Of a stretch of 64,000 nt of DNA, positions 32,573 to 43,726 are shown piece after piece; the stretch's first letter is position 1; each line of letters starts with the position of its first letter. The position numbers and the translations under genes were made by a program. The notes beneath the pieces were generated by a model. The model was not told where the DNA came from. It saw nothing but the letters and a program-made list of their open reading frames with translations, and ran no database searches. The stretch comes from Brevundimonas bacteroides DSM 4726. GTDB taxonomy: Bacteria; Pseudomonadota; Alphaproteobacteria; Caulobacterales; Caulobacteraceae. The DNA lies in contig NZ_JNIX01000008.1 in NCBI RefSeq assembly GCF_000701445.1, positions 62,001 to 126,000 of the forward strand. Reading direction: 5' to 3'.

Positions 32573-32830
32573 ATGAGCGCAACCAAGCAACCGACGATCC
32601 TTGAGGCCCTGGCCCGTGACGCGGCCCTCGTGCTGAAGTCCTTGGGCGGCTCGGCCCACGAGAGTACGGTCATCGATTGCGTGGCGGCGCTCAGACGACA
32701 ACGGGGCGAAACCGTCGGGCCGGACCTCGGCCGTCTGATCGTGGAAGCATTCCAACGCTACTCGGAATGGTTCGCCCGCCCCTTCGGCGAAGGCTCCAAG
32801 CGCTGGGCCCTGATCGCCGAGCCTGCCTGA
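32573..32830 (+). CDS. Small hypothetical protein, possible winged-helix
   Basis: An 85-residue protein MSATKQPTILEALARDAALV... rich in helices, ending in WFARPFGEGSKRWALIA. The pattern of a helical domain followed by a short strand pair near FARPFGEGSKRWAL is weakly reminiscent of HARE-HTH winged-helix modules, but this is not secure. ATG 32573 is preferred; an ATG at 32555 would add six residues (MRRSVR). It is separated by about 100 bases from the KAS III gene and followed by a GC-rich stem-loop. Confidence 0.6.
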   Translation: MSATKQPTILEALARDAALVLKSLGGSAHESTVIDCVAALRRQRGETVGPDLGRLIVEAFQRYSEWFARPFGEGSKRWALIAEPA

Positions 32831-32840
32831 TCAAGGCGGA

Positions 32841-32867
32841 CCCGCCCCGCGCGGCGCGCGGAGCGGG
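32841..32867. terminator. Stem-loop between convergent genes
   Basis: CCCGCCCCGCG (32841-32851) pairs with CGCGGAGCGGG (32857-32867) with one mismatch and a five-base loop, followed by CTTT. It sits 10 bases after one stop and 11 bases before the other, so it could serve both genes. Confidence 0.42.
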
Positions 32868-32877
32868 CTTTGCGGCC

Positions 32878-33408
32878 TTAGAAGCGGCGGACGTAGCTCA
32901 CGCCGTAGGTGTCGACCTCGCCGCCGTTGTCGTCGGTGAAGTCCCGGCGCGTCCAGTCGGCGCGGATGCCGTTGACGCCGTCGAACGAATAGGTCGCGCC
33001 GGCTCCGTAGTTGACGCTCTCGCCATCCTCTTCGGCCGTGACGCCAGCGACGTCGGCCTTGATCGAGGTCGTGCCGTAGCCGACGCGGCCAAACACTTCG
33101 AAGTTCGGCGACACGGGCAGAACGCCGACCACATAGGCGGCGGCGTCGTAGTCCTGCTCGACCGAGCCGGTCACGCCGCCCACGGTGACGTCGTCATCCA
33201 CCACGCCGATCGAGGCTTCGCCTTCGAAGGCGACGTTCGGCGACACCTTCGCGCCGATGCGGCCCGTCAGGGCGCCGAGGTCAGCGCCCTCGGCGTCGAG
33301 CGCCGTATAGCCGGCGGTGCCGTACCACTGCGGCTGGGAAAAGCTCTGCGCCGCGGCGGGAAGAGCGAACAAAGACACGGCGGCGGTCGCGAGAAGAATA
33401 TTACGCAT
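32878..33408 (-). CDS. Small outer-membrane beta-barrel protein
   Basis: A 176-residue protein with a signal peptide (residues 1-20, ending LPAAAQ) and an eight-strand barrel pattern typical of OmpA/OmpX-like porin-family proteins: alternating residues in WYGTAGYTALDAEGADLG, PNFEVFGRVGYGTTSIKADV and NGIRADWTRRDF, ending with the outer-membrane C-terminal strand TYGVSYVRRF (terminal Phe). Specific function unknown. It is probably monocistronic with its promoter in the 180-base gap to ppdK. Confidence 0.82.
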   Translation of the reverse strand: MRNILLATAAVSLFALPAAAQSFSQPQWYGTAGYTALDAEGADLGALTGRIGAKVSPNVAFEGEASIGVVDDDVTVGGVTGSVEQDYDAAAYVVGVLPVSPNFEVFGRVGYGTTSIKADVAGVTAEEDGESVNYGAGATYSFDGVNGIRADWTRRDFTDDNGGEVDTYGVSYVRRF

Positions 33409-33587
33409 TGTTTCTTTTAACTCCTAGATGCGGGACTGTTCGTCCCGGCCCCATCCAGCGAGTGCTCAAGTCGTATCTCGACATGGCCGTTCCAAGGCCC
33501 GCCGATTGCAAAACCGTAACTGTGGACTCGCGAGCACAGACGGCGTTATACTCGCCGCCTTCTTGCCCTAATCAACCGTCGACAGGA

Positions 33588-36266
<2,679 letters not shown>

Positions 36267-36379
36267 TCGTCAGCCCCTGAGGATCGATGGCGGGTAGGCC
36301 CCGCTCGGGATGCGGCCCTGACTAACGTGCTGCGCGCGCGAAGGCGAGGCCGGGCTGTAACAAAGGGTGATCCGACGAC

Positions 36380-36440
36380 AGGTTCCTTCTCCCCTTGCGG
36401 GAGAAGGTGGCCGAGCGCAGCGGGGTCGGATGAGGGGTGA
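36380..36440 (+). repeat. REP-like inverted repeat, left arm
   Basis: AGGTTCCTTCTCCCCTTGCG continues into GGAGAAGGTGGCC and GGGTCGGATGAGGGGTGA. It is the near-perfect reverse complement of 36496-36550. The first 30 bases also fold locally (CTTCTCCCC...GGGAGAAG). Confidence 0.85.
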
Positions 36441-36495
36441 AACTCGGTCAGAGGCGATTGGCAAGCCGACGCCCCCTCATCGGCACCGTGGCCTA

Positions 36496-36550
36496 TCACC
36501 CCTCATCCGGCCCTCCGGGCCACCTTCTCCCGCAAGGGGAGAAGGAACCT
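36496..36550 (-). repeat. REP-like inverted repeat, right arm
   Basis: TCACCCCTCATCCGGCCC, a short insert, then GGGCCACCTTCTCCCGCAAG and GGGAGAAGGAACCT, mirroring the left arm with a 55-base spacer between arms. The right tip reaches the glyS stop codon (36549-36551). Short palindromic elements of this CCTTCTCCC...GGGAGAAGG type are common in intergenic regions of Caulobacterales, as far as I recall. Confidence 0.85.
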
Positions 36551-38891
36551 ACCCCGCCACCTGTCCGAAGTCCGCCACCCGGCCCATGACTGCGCGCACC
36601 TGACCCAGCAGCTTCAGCCGGTTCTCGCGCTCGGCGGGGACGTCGGAGTTGACCATCACATCGGTGAAGAAGGCGTCGACCGGAGCCCGCAGCCCCGCCA
36701 GCGCCGTCATGGCGGCGGCGAAGTCCTCGGTCTCCAGCGCCTGATCCACCGCGCCCCGCGCCCGCTCGACGGCGAAGGCCAGCGTCGTCTCGGCCTCGGG
36801 CTGGTTGGGCAGGCCGGTCCCGACCGCCCCAACCGGCAGCGGCCCCTTCTTCTCCTCGGCCTTGAGGATGTTCGACGCCCGCTTGTAGCCCGCCAGCAGG
36901 TTCGCCCCGTCGTCGGTGGCCAGGAAGGCATCCAGCGCCTCGACCCGCCGCACGATCCGCACGAGGTCGTCGTCGCCCAGCGCGAACACGGCGTCCACGA
37001 GGTCGTGCCGCTTGCCCTGATCGCGGAGGAGGACCTTCAGACGGTCGGCGAAGAAGGCAAGGAGATCGGAAACGACGTTAGTTCCGAGGAAGATGGAAAA
37101 TCTGCCGCCACCCTCCTCATTCACCCGGCAACTCCCATTGCCATCATCAACCGGAATCATAATCCCGACGAATACATCTGAAGTCAGGGGATAGTTTTCT
37201 TTAACGTGACTCGCCGTGATGTATGGATTTGGGCCATGCTTGACAAAAGTCCCGTATGGCCAGTCCAAAACCAAATCATCACCTTCTCGCCTGAAGGTGG
37301 CCATAGAAGTCTGTTGGTTCAGCCTGAAGAATTCGAGCGACCTTCGGACCTCGCGATCACGGATCACGCGCCCGTGGCGATCAACTAGTCGCTCAAGCGG
37401 CACCCTAAGCCCGTTCTCCAAGACCAGACGGATCACCCCCAACGCCGCCCGCCTCAGCGCGAACGGGTCCTTCGACCCCGTTGGCTTCTCGTCGATGGCG
37501 AAGAAGCCGACCAGGGTGTCCAGCTTGTCGGCCAAAGCCACCGCCACCGTCAGCGGCGCGGTCGGGACCGTGTCGGCCGGACCCTGCGGCTTGTAGTGGT
37601 CTCGGATGGCGTCGGCGATGGCGTCGCCGTGCTCGGCGCGGGCGTAGTAGCCGCCCATGATGCCCTGCAGCTCCGGGAACTCCCCGACCATGCCGGACGC
37701 CAGGTCGCCCTTGGCCAGACGCGCGGCACGCTCCGCCTGATCCGGATCAGCCCCGACCAGGGGCGCGATCTCGCGGGCCAGGGCGGCGATCCGCTCCACC
37801 CGCTCGGCCATGGTCCCCAGCTTGGCGTGGAAGGTCACGCCCTCCAGCTTCTTCAGCCAGGCGTCGAAGCCGACCTTGCGATCCTCGTCCCAGAAGAAGC
37901 GGGCGTCGTTCAGGCGCGCCGACAGCACGCGGCTGTTGCCCGCCGCCAGCGCCTTGCCGCCGTCCGTCGCCTCGACGTTGGCCACAACCACGAAGTTCGG
38001 CGCCAGCCCGCCCGTCGCCGGGTCGCGCACGGCGAAATACTTCTGGTGCGTCTTCATCGACAGCCGGATCACCTCCGGCGGCAGGTCCAGGAACGACGGG
38101 TCCATGTCACCGAGAATCGGCGTCGGCCATTCCGCCAGCCCCGACACTTCTTCCAGCAGGCCGTCATCCTCGACCAGCTCCAGCCCCCGCGCGCGGCAGG
38201 CGGAGCGGGCACCCTCGAGGATGTCGAGCTTACGATCCGCCTGATCCAGCAGGACGTAGTTGTCCTCCAACTGCTTGCGATAGTCCTCGAACGACCGGAC
38301 CTTCAGCGGCCGACCCGTTCCCATGAAGCGATGCCCCTCGGTCGCGTCGAAGGACTCGATGCCGGGGGCCCGGCCACCGAGCTCGGGCGAGCCGTCGGTC
38401 ACGATGAAGGGCACGACCTTGCCGTCGAACAAACAGACGATCCGCTTCAGCGGCCGCACCCATGTCAGCGTCCCGTCGCCCCAGCGCATCGATTTGGGCC
38501 AGGGGAAGGTCCGGATGATCCCCTCGACCATCTCCGGGATCAGATCGGCCGTCGCCCGCCCCTTCTGCTCGATCACGGCATAGAGGACGCCGTCGCGCTC
38601 GGTCAGCTGATCGCGCGTCAGACCGGTCTTCCGGAGGAACCCCTCCAGCGCCTGTTCCGGCGCCGAGGCCTTGGGCCCCTTCAGCTCCTCGGAGCGATCC
38701 GGCGTCGCCGCCGGCAGGCCCTCGACCACCAGCGTCAGCCGCCGCGGCCCCGCGAACGTCGTCAGCGCCTCATAAGCGAGACCCGCGGCCTTGAGCCGCT
38801 CGCCCGCCATGCGCTCCAGATCGCGCGCGGCCTGCGCCTGCATCCGCGCGGGGATTTCTTCGGAGAAGAGTTCAAGGAGAAGCTGGGGCAT
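36549..38891 (-). CDS. glyS: Glycyl-tRNA synthetase beta subunit with in-frame insertion
   Basis: A 780-residue subunit of the alpha2beta2 glycyl-tRNA synthetase, starting [20 protein letters not shown] at ATG 38891, which overlaps the glyQ stop by one base. Conserved segments include KSMRWGDGTLTWVRPLKRIV, the catalytic-body SKDPFALRRAALG and the anticodon-binding LLAFFADRLKVLLRDQGKRHDL. The family is normally about 690 residues. The extra length comes from about residues 495-609 (37065-37410), which has much lower GC and codons (AGG, AGA, AGT, TTT, ATT, CCA) not used by its neighbours. The frame stays open, so the protein is probably functional with an added domain or loop. Confidence 0.95.
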   Translation of the reverse strand: MPQLLLELFSEEIPARMQAQAARDLERMAGERLKAAGLAYEALTTFAGPRRLTLVVEGLPAATPDRSEELKGPKASAPEQALEGFLRKTGLTRDQLTERDGVLYAVIEQKGRATADLIPEMVEGIIRTFPWPKSMRWGDGTLTWVRPLKRIVCLFDGKVVPFIVTDGSPELGGRAPGIESFDATEGHRFMGTGRPLKVRSFEDYRKQLEDNYVLLDQADRKLDILEGARSACRARGLELVEDDGLLEEVSGLAEWPTPILGDMDPSFLDLPPEVIRLSMKTHQKYFAVRDPATGGLAPNFVVVANVEATDGGKALAAGNSRVLSARLNDARFFWDEDRKVGFDAWLKKLEGVTFHAKLGTMAERVERIAALAREIAPLVGADPDQAERAARLAKGDLASGMVGEFPELQGIMGGYYARAEHGDAIADAIRDHYKPQGPADTVPTAPLTVAVALADKLDTLVGFFAIDEKPTGSKDPFALRRAALGVIRLVLENGLRVPLERLVDRHGRVIRDREVRRSLEFFRLNQQTSMATFRREGDDLVLDWPYGTFVKHGPNPYITASHVKENYPLTSDVFVGIMIPVDDGNGSCRVNEEGGGRFSIFLGTNVVSDLLAFFADRLKVLLRDQGKRHDLVDAVFALGDDDLVRIVRRVEALDAFLATDDGANLLAGYKRASNILKAEEKKGPLPVGAVGTGLPNQPEAETTLAFAVERARGAVDQALETEDFAAAMTALAGLRAPVDAFFTDVMVNSDVPAERENRLKLLGQVRAVMGRVADFGQVAG

Positions 38892-39781
38892 CAGGCGGCC
38901 CTCTTCTCTTCTTCGACCCAGGCCAGGGCGCACGCCTTGCACAGGTCCCGGATGCGGCCGATGTAGCTCTGGCGTTCCGCCACGGCGATCGCGCCCCGCG
39001 CGTCCATCAGGTTGAACAGGTGGCTGGCCTTAAGCACCTGGTCATAGGCCGGCAGAACCAGCGCCTGCCCCTGCGGCCCGCGCATGGCGAGCAACCGCGA
39101 CACCTCCGCCACCATGTCCTCGAACCGGCGCTTCAATCCGTCGACGTCATAGCCGTGGAAGTTGGCTTCCGACTGCTGGCGCTCGTTCTCCAGGAAGACC
39201 TCGCCATAGGTCGTGCCCTCCTTGGTGAACTTCAGATTATAGACGTTGTCGACGCCCTGGACGTACATGGCCAGGCGCTCCAGCCCATAGGTCAGTTCGC
39301 CCGACACCACGTCGACCTCGATGCCGCCGACGCCCTGGAAGTAGGTGAACTGCGTCACCTCCATCCCGTCGCACCAGACCTCCCATCCCAGACCCCAGGC
39401 CCCGACCGTCGGGTTCTCCCAGTCGTCCTCGACGAAGCGGATGTCGTGCAGCTTCGGATCGATGCCGATGGCCTTCAGGCTGTTCAGATACAGATCCTGA
39501 AGGTCGTCCGGGTTCGGCTTCAGGATCACCTGATACTGATAATAGTGCTGCAGCCGGTTGGGGTTCTCGCCATAGCGGCCGTCGCCGGGGCGGCGGCTGG
39601 GCTGGACGTAGGCGGCCTTCCACGGCTTCTTGCCGAGCGCGCGCAGGACCGTCGCGGGGTGCAAGGTCCCGGCCCCGACCTCGATGTCGTAGGGCTGCAG
39701 GATGGCGCAGCCCTGGTCGCCCCAGTAGCGGTGCAGCGTCAGGATCAGGTCCTGGAAGGCGAGCGATTCGGTGTGTTTCAA
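38891..39781 (-). CDS. glyQ: Glycyl-tRNA synthetase alpha subunit
   Basis: A 296-residue catalytic subunit of tetrameric bacterial GlyRS, which charges tRNA-Gly with glycine. The sequence matches the highly conserved family throughout: [60 protein letters not shown] and [20 protein letters not shown]. Length is normal. First gene of the glyQS operon, coupled to glyS by a TGATG overlap. Confidence 0.98.
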   Translation of the reverse strand: MKHTESLAFQDLILTLHRYWGDQGCAILQPYDIEVGAGTLHPATVLRALGKKPWKAAYVQPSRRPGDGRYGENPNRLQHYYQYQVILKPNPDDLQDLYLNSLKAIGIDPKLHDIRFVEDDWENPTVGAWGLGWEVWCDGMEVTQFTYFQGVGGIEVDVVSGELTYGLERLAMYVQGVDNVYNLKFTKEGTTYGEVFLENERQQSEANFHGYDVDGLKRRFEDMVAEVSRLLAMRGPQGQALVLPAYDQVLKASHLFNLMDARGAIAVAERQSYIGRIRDLCKACALAWVEEEKRAA

Positions 39782-39807
39782 GGCGGTGTTCGCAGGCGCA
39801 AAAGGAA

Positions 39808-39835
39808 AGGCGGCGGACCCTAGAGCCCGCCGCCT
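39808..39835 (-). terminator. Terminator between fasciclin gene and glyQ
   Basis: AGGCGGCGG (39808-39816) pairs with CCGCCGCCT (39827-39835) over a 10-base loop; on the minus strand it is followed by TTCCTTTTG. It lies about 45 bases after the fasciclin stop at 39880 and separates it from glyQS. Confidence 0.65.
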
Positions 39836-39879
39836 CCCAACTCAACCGGACCTCTCATGAGGTCGGTGCAAAGACCCGC

Positions 39880-40776
39880 TTAGGACTGCGGCTCTTCGGT
39901 TTCGGTCGTGTCGTCCTGCTGACCGTCCGTGGGGTTCGGAACGGGGGGCGAGGCGACGGTCTCGACCGAGGTCGCGACTTCACCGTTCGGAGCCTTGATC
40001 GCGGCATCCACACCAGCCGCGGCCTGCGGAGCCGGGTTGGTCGGCGGCGGCGCGACTTCGCCCGCGTCGGTGTCGGCTTGCATGCCGTCATCGGTCATGG
40101 TGCTGTCGTCAGCTGGGGCGACCGGCTCGACCTCGTCCGACACCGGCGGCGTCGTGGCGGCATCGTCGGCCGGAGCCGCCGTGGCCTCTTCCGCATCACC
40201 CGTGGCGACCAGCGATTGGGCCGGGTTCAGCACGCGGTCGATCACGAAGATCGCACCGTTGCCGGCGTCAATATCGGCCTGGGTCACAGTCGCGGCGTCG
40301 ACCTTGATGGCGTCGCCGGTGCCGTCCAGCTGGACCTGGGTGCGAGCGGCCGTCTCGACGCCACCCAGCGCGCCCTCGATCTGGCTCGAGTTCACGTCGG
40401 CGACGATCACATGATACAGCAGCAGCTGACGCAGCTCATTGACGTTGGCCGGATCGAGCAGGCGCGTGCGCTCGCCTTCCGGCAGGGCCGCGAAGGCCGC
40501 ATCCGTCGGGGCGAAGATCGACACGGCCGACTGGCTGCGCAGGGTGTCGGTCAGTTGTGCGGCGTCGAGCGCCGACAGCAGAGTCGAGAACTCGCCGCGC
40601 TCACGCAGCACATCGACGACAGTGTTGTTCGAGGCGGGCGTCCGGGCCTGCGCCGAGGCCTCGGCTGCGGGCTGGGCCGGAGCCGTCTGGGCGGGAGCCG
40701 CGTCCTGGGCGACGGCGGTGCCAGCGCCGAACAGGGCGATGGCGGCAGTAGCAGTCAGCAGTCGAGTGCGAAGCAT
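39880..40776 (-). CDS. Secreted fasciclin-domain protein
   Basis: A 298-residue exported protein. It has a signal peptide (about 1-23, ending GTAVAQD), a short Ala/Pro linker, one fasciclin (FAS1) domain at about residues 52-187 (VVDVLRERGEFSTLLSALDA, VSIFAPTDAAFAALPEGERT, LLLYHVIVAD, GAIFVIDRVL), and a long acidic, Pro/Thr-rich low-complexity tail of about 110 residues. FAS1 domains mediate adhesion or surface contacts. A candidate ECF-type GGAAC...CCTT promoter lies on this strand at 40881-40856. Monocistronic with its own terminator. Confidence 0.88.
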   Translation of the reverse strand: MLRTRLLTATAAIALFGAGTAVAQDAAPAQTAPAQPAAEASAQARTPASNNTVVDVLRERGEFSTLLSALDAAQLTDTLRSQSAVSIFAPTDAAFAALPEGERTRLLDPANVNELRQLLLYHVIVADVNSSQIEGALGGVETAARTQVQLDGTGDAIKVDAATVTQADIDAGNGAIFVIDRVLNPAQSLVATGDAEEATAAPADDAATTPPVSDEVEPVAPADDSTMTDDGMQADTDAGEVAPPPTNPAPQAAAGVDAAIKAPNGEVATSVETVASPPVPNPTDGQQDDTTETEEPQS

Positions 40777-40980
40777 GACAGTATCCTTTCAATGCTGCAC
40801 GGACCGCCGGGGAGGAAAGGCATCGCGGTCCGTTACTCAGTGTTACAGGGCCAACAAGGCGTCTCGCCTGCGGCCGGTTCCACTGAGAAGCATCTTTTCG
40901 GAAACTAAGGCACAGCTCGGGATGATCTTTGGGCAATGTCGTCTTGAGTGCCGGATTGACGCCCTGTGAGCGCCGCAATC

Positions 40981-41865
40981 TCAAGCGTTGCCGTTTCTCC
41001 CGCCGAGAATTGCCGGGCGTATCCACCAGCCGGGATAATGGGTCTTGAGGCGTGTCCCGGCGTCTCGGGCTTCGCCCAGCGATCCGAAGATTCCGAAAAC
41101 CGTCGCGCCTGACCCGCTCATGCGCGACAGCATGAGGCCCGCACTTTCATTCAGGGCGTCCAGCGCCCGTCCGATTTCGGGCTGGAGGCGGATAGCGGGC
41201 GCTTCCAGATCGTTCCGCTGTCGCGCGAGCCAGGTGACGATGTCGGGTAAGGTCCGGACGTCCGGGTCCGACGGACGGTCGGCCTCCCCCGCCCCCCCGG
41301 CGTCATAGGCCCGATAAACCGCGCCCGTCGGCGAGGGGACGCCGGGGTTGACCAGAAGGACGGGCAGGCCCGGCATCTCCGGCGCGTCGGTCAGGACGTC
41401 GCCGATCCCCTCGGCCCAGGCGGTGCGGGCGCGCAGGCACATCGGCCCATCCGCGCCGATGACGCGAGACACCTCGGCCAGGGCGGCCTCGTCCATTCCG
41501 AGGGACAGGGCGCGATCGGCCAGGCGCAGCGCGGCCGCCGCATCCGACGACCCTCCACCCAGTCCGGCGGCGATGGGAAGTCGCTTGTCCAGCGTCACAG
41601 CCAACGGGGGCTCCCCGATGCCGGCCGCATCACCCAAGGCCCTGAGCGCGCGCAGGACCAGATTGTCGCCCTCCCCGGCCAGCGCCGCGCCGAAAGGCCC
41701 GGTCACCGTCAGCGACAGCCGATCGGCCAGAGCGACGGTCACCGCATCTCCGACATCTGCGAACGCCACCAGGCTGCTCAGCGGATGATAGCCGTCAGGC
41801 TGAGGCGCGCCGACGTGCAGGAACAGATTGACCTTGGCAGGCGCGAGCGCGCTCAGCGTCGTCAG
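40981..41865 (-). CDS. ispE: 4-diphosphocytidyl-2-C-methyl-D-erythritol kinase
   Basis: A 294-residue GHMP kinase of the MEP isoprenoid pathway. Motifs are LAPAKVNLFLHVGAPQPDGY at the N-terminus, the ATP-binding PIAAGLGGGSSDAAAALRLA and MSGSGATVFGIF near the C-terminus. No ATG, GTG or TTG lies near the required N-terminus. The best start is CTG 41865, which overlaps the stop of the upstream TPR gene as CTGA and puts nine residues before APAKVN, as in other IspE proteins. The same CTGA junction is seen at the toxin gene (11053). An alternative CTG lies three codons later. Confidence 0.92.
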   Translation of the reverse strand: MTTLSALAPAKVNLFLHVGAPQPDGYHPLSSLVAFADVGDAVTVALADRLSLTVTGPFGAALAGEGDNLVLRALRALGDAAGIGEPPLAVTLDKRLPIAAGLGGGSSDAAAALRLADRALSLGMDEAALAEVSRVIGADGPMCLRARTAWAEGIGDVLTDAPEMPGLPVLLVNPGVPSPTGAVYRAYDAGGAGEADRPSDPDVRTLPDIVTWLARQRNDLEAPAIRLQPEIGRALDALNESAGLMLSRMSGSGATVFGIFGSLGEARDAGTRLKTHYPGWWIRPAILGGRNGNA

Positions 41866-43670
41866 AGGCCGGCTCCGACGCTCGCTTCCGGGGTCAGGCC
41901 TTCGGCCAGCTTGCGCTCGACCGCCGCGCGCCGCTCGGCATCGGCATCCAGCGTCAGAACACGGTTCCACTGAAACCCGGCCTCTCGCCGGCGACCCACC
42001 ATCCAGTAGGCGTCGCCCAGATGGTCGTTGATCTCGGCGTTGGCGGGCTCCTTGGCCACCGCCTGCTCCAGGGTTTCGACGGCGATCTCGTACTGGCCCT
42101 GACGGAACTGGGCCCAACCGAGGCTGTCCTGGATGTTGCCGTCCTCCGGATCGGCGGCATGGGCGCGGGCGATCATCTCGGCGCCCTCGGCGACGCGGGT
42201 TCCGGAATCGACCCAGAGGTAGCCGAGGTAGTTCAGATAGACGGGTTCGTTGGGAGCGGACTGAAGCGCGGTCCAGAGCTCGGCCTCGGCCTCCGGGATA
42301 CGACCGAGCGACTCATAGGCGGCGCCGCGCAGGAAGCGGATGTCGGGGGTCTGGTCGACTGTGTTCAGCAGGGGGCCGTTCAGGATGGCCAGCGCCTCGT
42401 CATAGCGCTCCAGCTGCATCAGCTGACCGGCGGAGACCTGGGCGATCCGGGCGTCTTCGGGGGCGGAGCGCTGGGCAGCCTGGAAGGCAGCCAGCGCCTC
42501 CTCGTTCCGCTCCTCGGCGGCGAGGGTCAGGCCTCGCTGAACCTGGGCAGCGGCATGGATATCCGCAGGCTGTTCCGGCACCTGGGCCAGGACGGACAGG
42601 CCGAGATCCCGCAAATCCTCTTCCTGGGCCGCCGTCTGGCCGAGCAGGTAGAGGGTCTCGGGCGTGCGATCCAGAGCGACGGCGAGACGCAGATAGACTA
42701 CGGCGAACTGACCCGCGTTCTCGGCGGAGGCCTGCCGCGCCGCGATGGTCAGGGCTTCAGCGGCCCCCTCGCGCAAGCTGGGCAGGGCGGGCGGGCGGCC
42801 GCGCGACGCGGCGCGCTCGCGGGCCAGGGTCAGGGTTGGATCCGGCGACCCCTGCGCGATGGCGGCGTGATAGACCGCGAGGGCCTCGTCGCGCCGACCC
42901 CGCCGCTCCAGGAACTCGCCATAGGGCACCCGGAAGATCGGAGCCGTTCGAGGGTTGTCGATCAGGGCGCGCAGGGCCTGTTCAGCCTCGTCGTAGCGAC
43001 GGCGGCGTTCCAGCAGCTGGGCCCTGTTGTAGCGGCCGAAGACGACGACCAGGGGGTCTCCCGTCGGATTGGGCTCGGCCAGCGCCGTCTCCCAGTCGCC
43101 GGCCGCCGCCGCGATCCAGGGCGAGACCAGAGCCCCGGCGCGAGCATGAGGCGCGCTGACCGGGTCGGCCTTCAGCCGGATGTTGGCCCGACGGGCCTCG
43201 CCGCGTTCGAAGTCGAGGACGGCGGAGACCAGTTCGGCCGCCTCGCCGATCGCCGCCGACAGGCTGGCGTCGGACGAGGCCGCGCGGGCGGCATAGGACA
43301 GGTCGCCCGCCAGAAGCGCCGCCGTCGTGGCCTGCTCGGTGACCGAGGGCTGTTCCGGCGTCAGGGTCTGGACGGCGCTGAGGAATGCAGAGCCCTGCTC
43401 GAAATCGCCCAGCGACATCGCCGAACGGCCGGACAGGAACAGCCCATAGGCCGTGCGGCCCATCTCGTCGCGCGGCGACGGCGACCAGACCCGAGGGATG
43501 GCGTCGATGGTCGGAGCGGGCGTCTCCTCGCCCTCGCCGACGACGATCAGGGGCGGTGGCGGCGCAGGCGCCACATCCTGAATGCGCGGTGCTGGGGCCT
43601 CCTGCGCCAAGGCTGGAGACGTCAGCACGGTGGCGGCGAGGAGGAACGGGCGAAGGGCGGTCAGGCGCAT
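41862..43670 (-). CDS. Exported tetratricopeptide-repeat protein
   Basis: A 602-residue protein with a signal peptide (MRLTALRPFLLAATVLTSPA, cleavage after ALA) and a Pro-rich start, followed by TPR-like helical repeats throughout, clearest in the second half: LGLSVLAQVPEQPADIHAAA, EEALAAFQAAQRSAPEDARI, YDEALAILNGPLLNTVDQTP and YEIAVETLEQAVAKEPANAE. It is likely periplasmic or outer-membrane associated and a protein-interaction scaffold. Coupled by CTGA overlap to ispE. ATG 43670 gives the signal peptide. Confidence 0.86.
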   Translation of the reverse strand: MRLTALRPFLLAATVLTSPALAQEAPAPRIQDVAPAPPPPLIVVGEGEETPAPTIDAIPRVWSPSPRDEMGRTAYGLFLSGRSAMSLGDFEQGSAFLSAVQTLTPEQPSVTEQATTAALLAGDLSYAARAASSDASLSAAIGEAAELVSAVLDFERGEARRANIRLKADPVSAPHARAGALVSPWIAAAAGDWETALAEPNPTGDPLVVVFGRYNRAQLLERRRRYDEAEQALRALIDNPRTAPIFRVPYGEFLERRGRRDEALAVYHAAIAQGSPDPTLTLARERAASRGRPPALPSLREGAAEALTIAARQASAENAGQFAVVYLRLAVALDRTPETLYLLGQTAAQEEDLRDLGLSVLAQVPEQPADIHAAAQVQRGLTLAAEERNEEALAAFQAAQRSAPEDARIAQVSAGQLMQLERYDEALAILNGPLLNTVDQTPDIRFLRGAAYESLGRIPEAEAELWTALQSAPNEPVYLNYLGYLWVDSGTRVAEGAEMIARAHAADPEDGNIQDSLGWAQFRQGQYEIAVETLEQAVAKEPANAEINDHLGDAYWMVGRRREAGFQWNRVLTLDADAERRAAVERKLAEGLTPEASVGAGL

Positions 43671-43726
43671 GGGGACGACATTCCCCGGCTTATGCGGCGA
43701 CGGCAAGGCCCCTCGCCCCTCCCGCG

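Noticed and set aside
37065..37410. Intein within glyS
   Set aside because: The extra segment is only about 115 codons with no Cys/Ser start, TxxH block or terminal His-Asn motif, so it is too small and lacks splicing signatures.
40777..40980. Riboswitch or small RNA upstream of fasciclin
   Set aside because: No conserved aptamer-like pairing was recognised; only a weak ECF-type promoter candidate was found.
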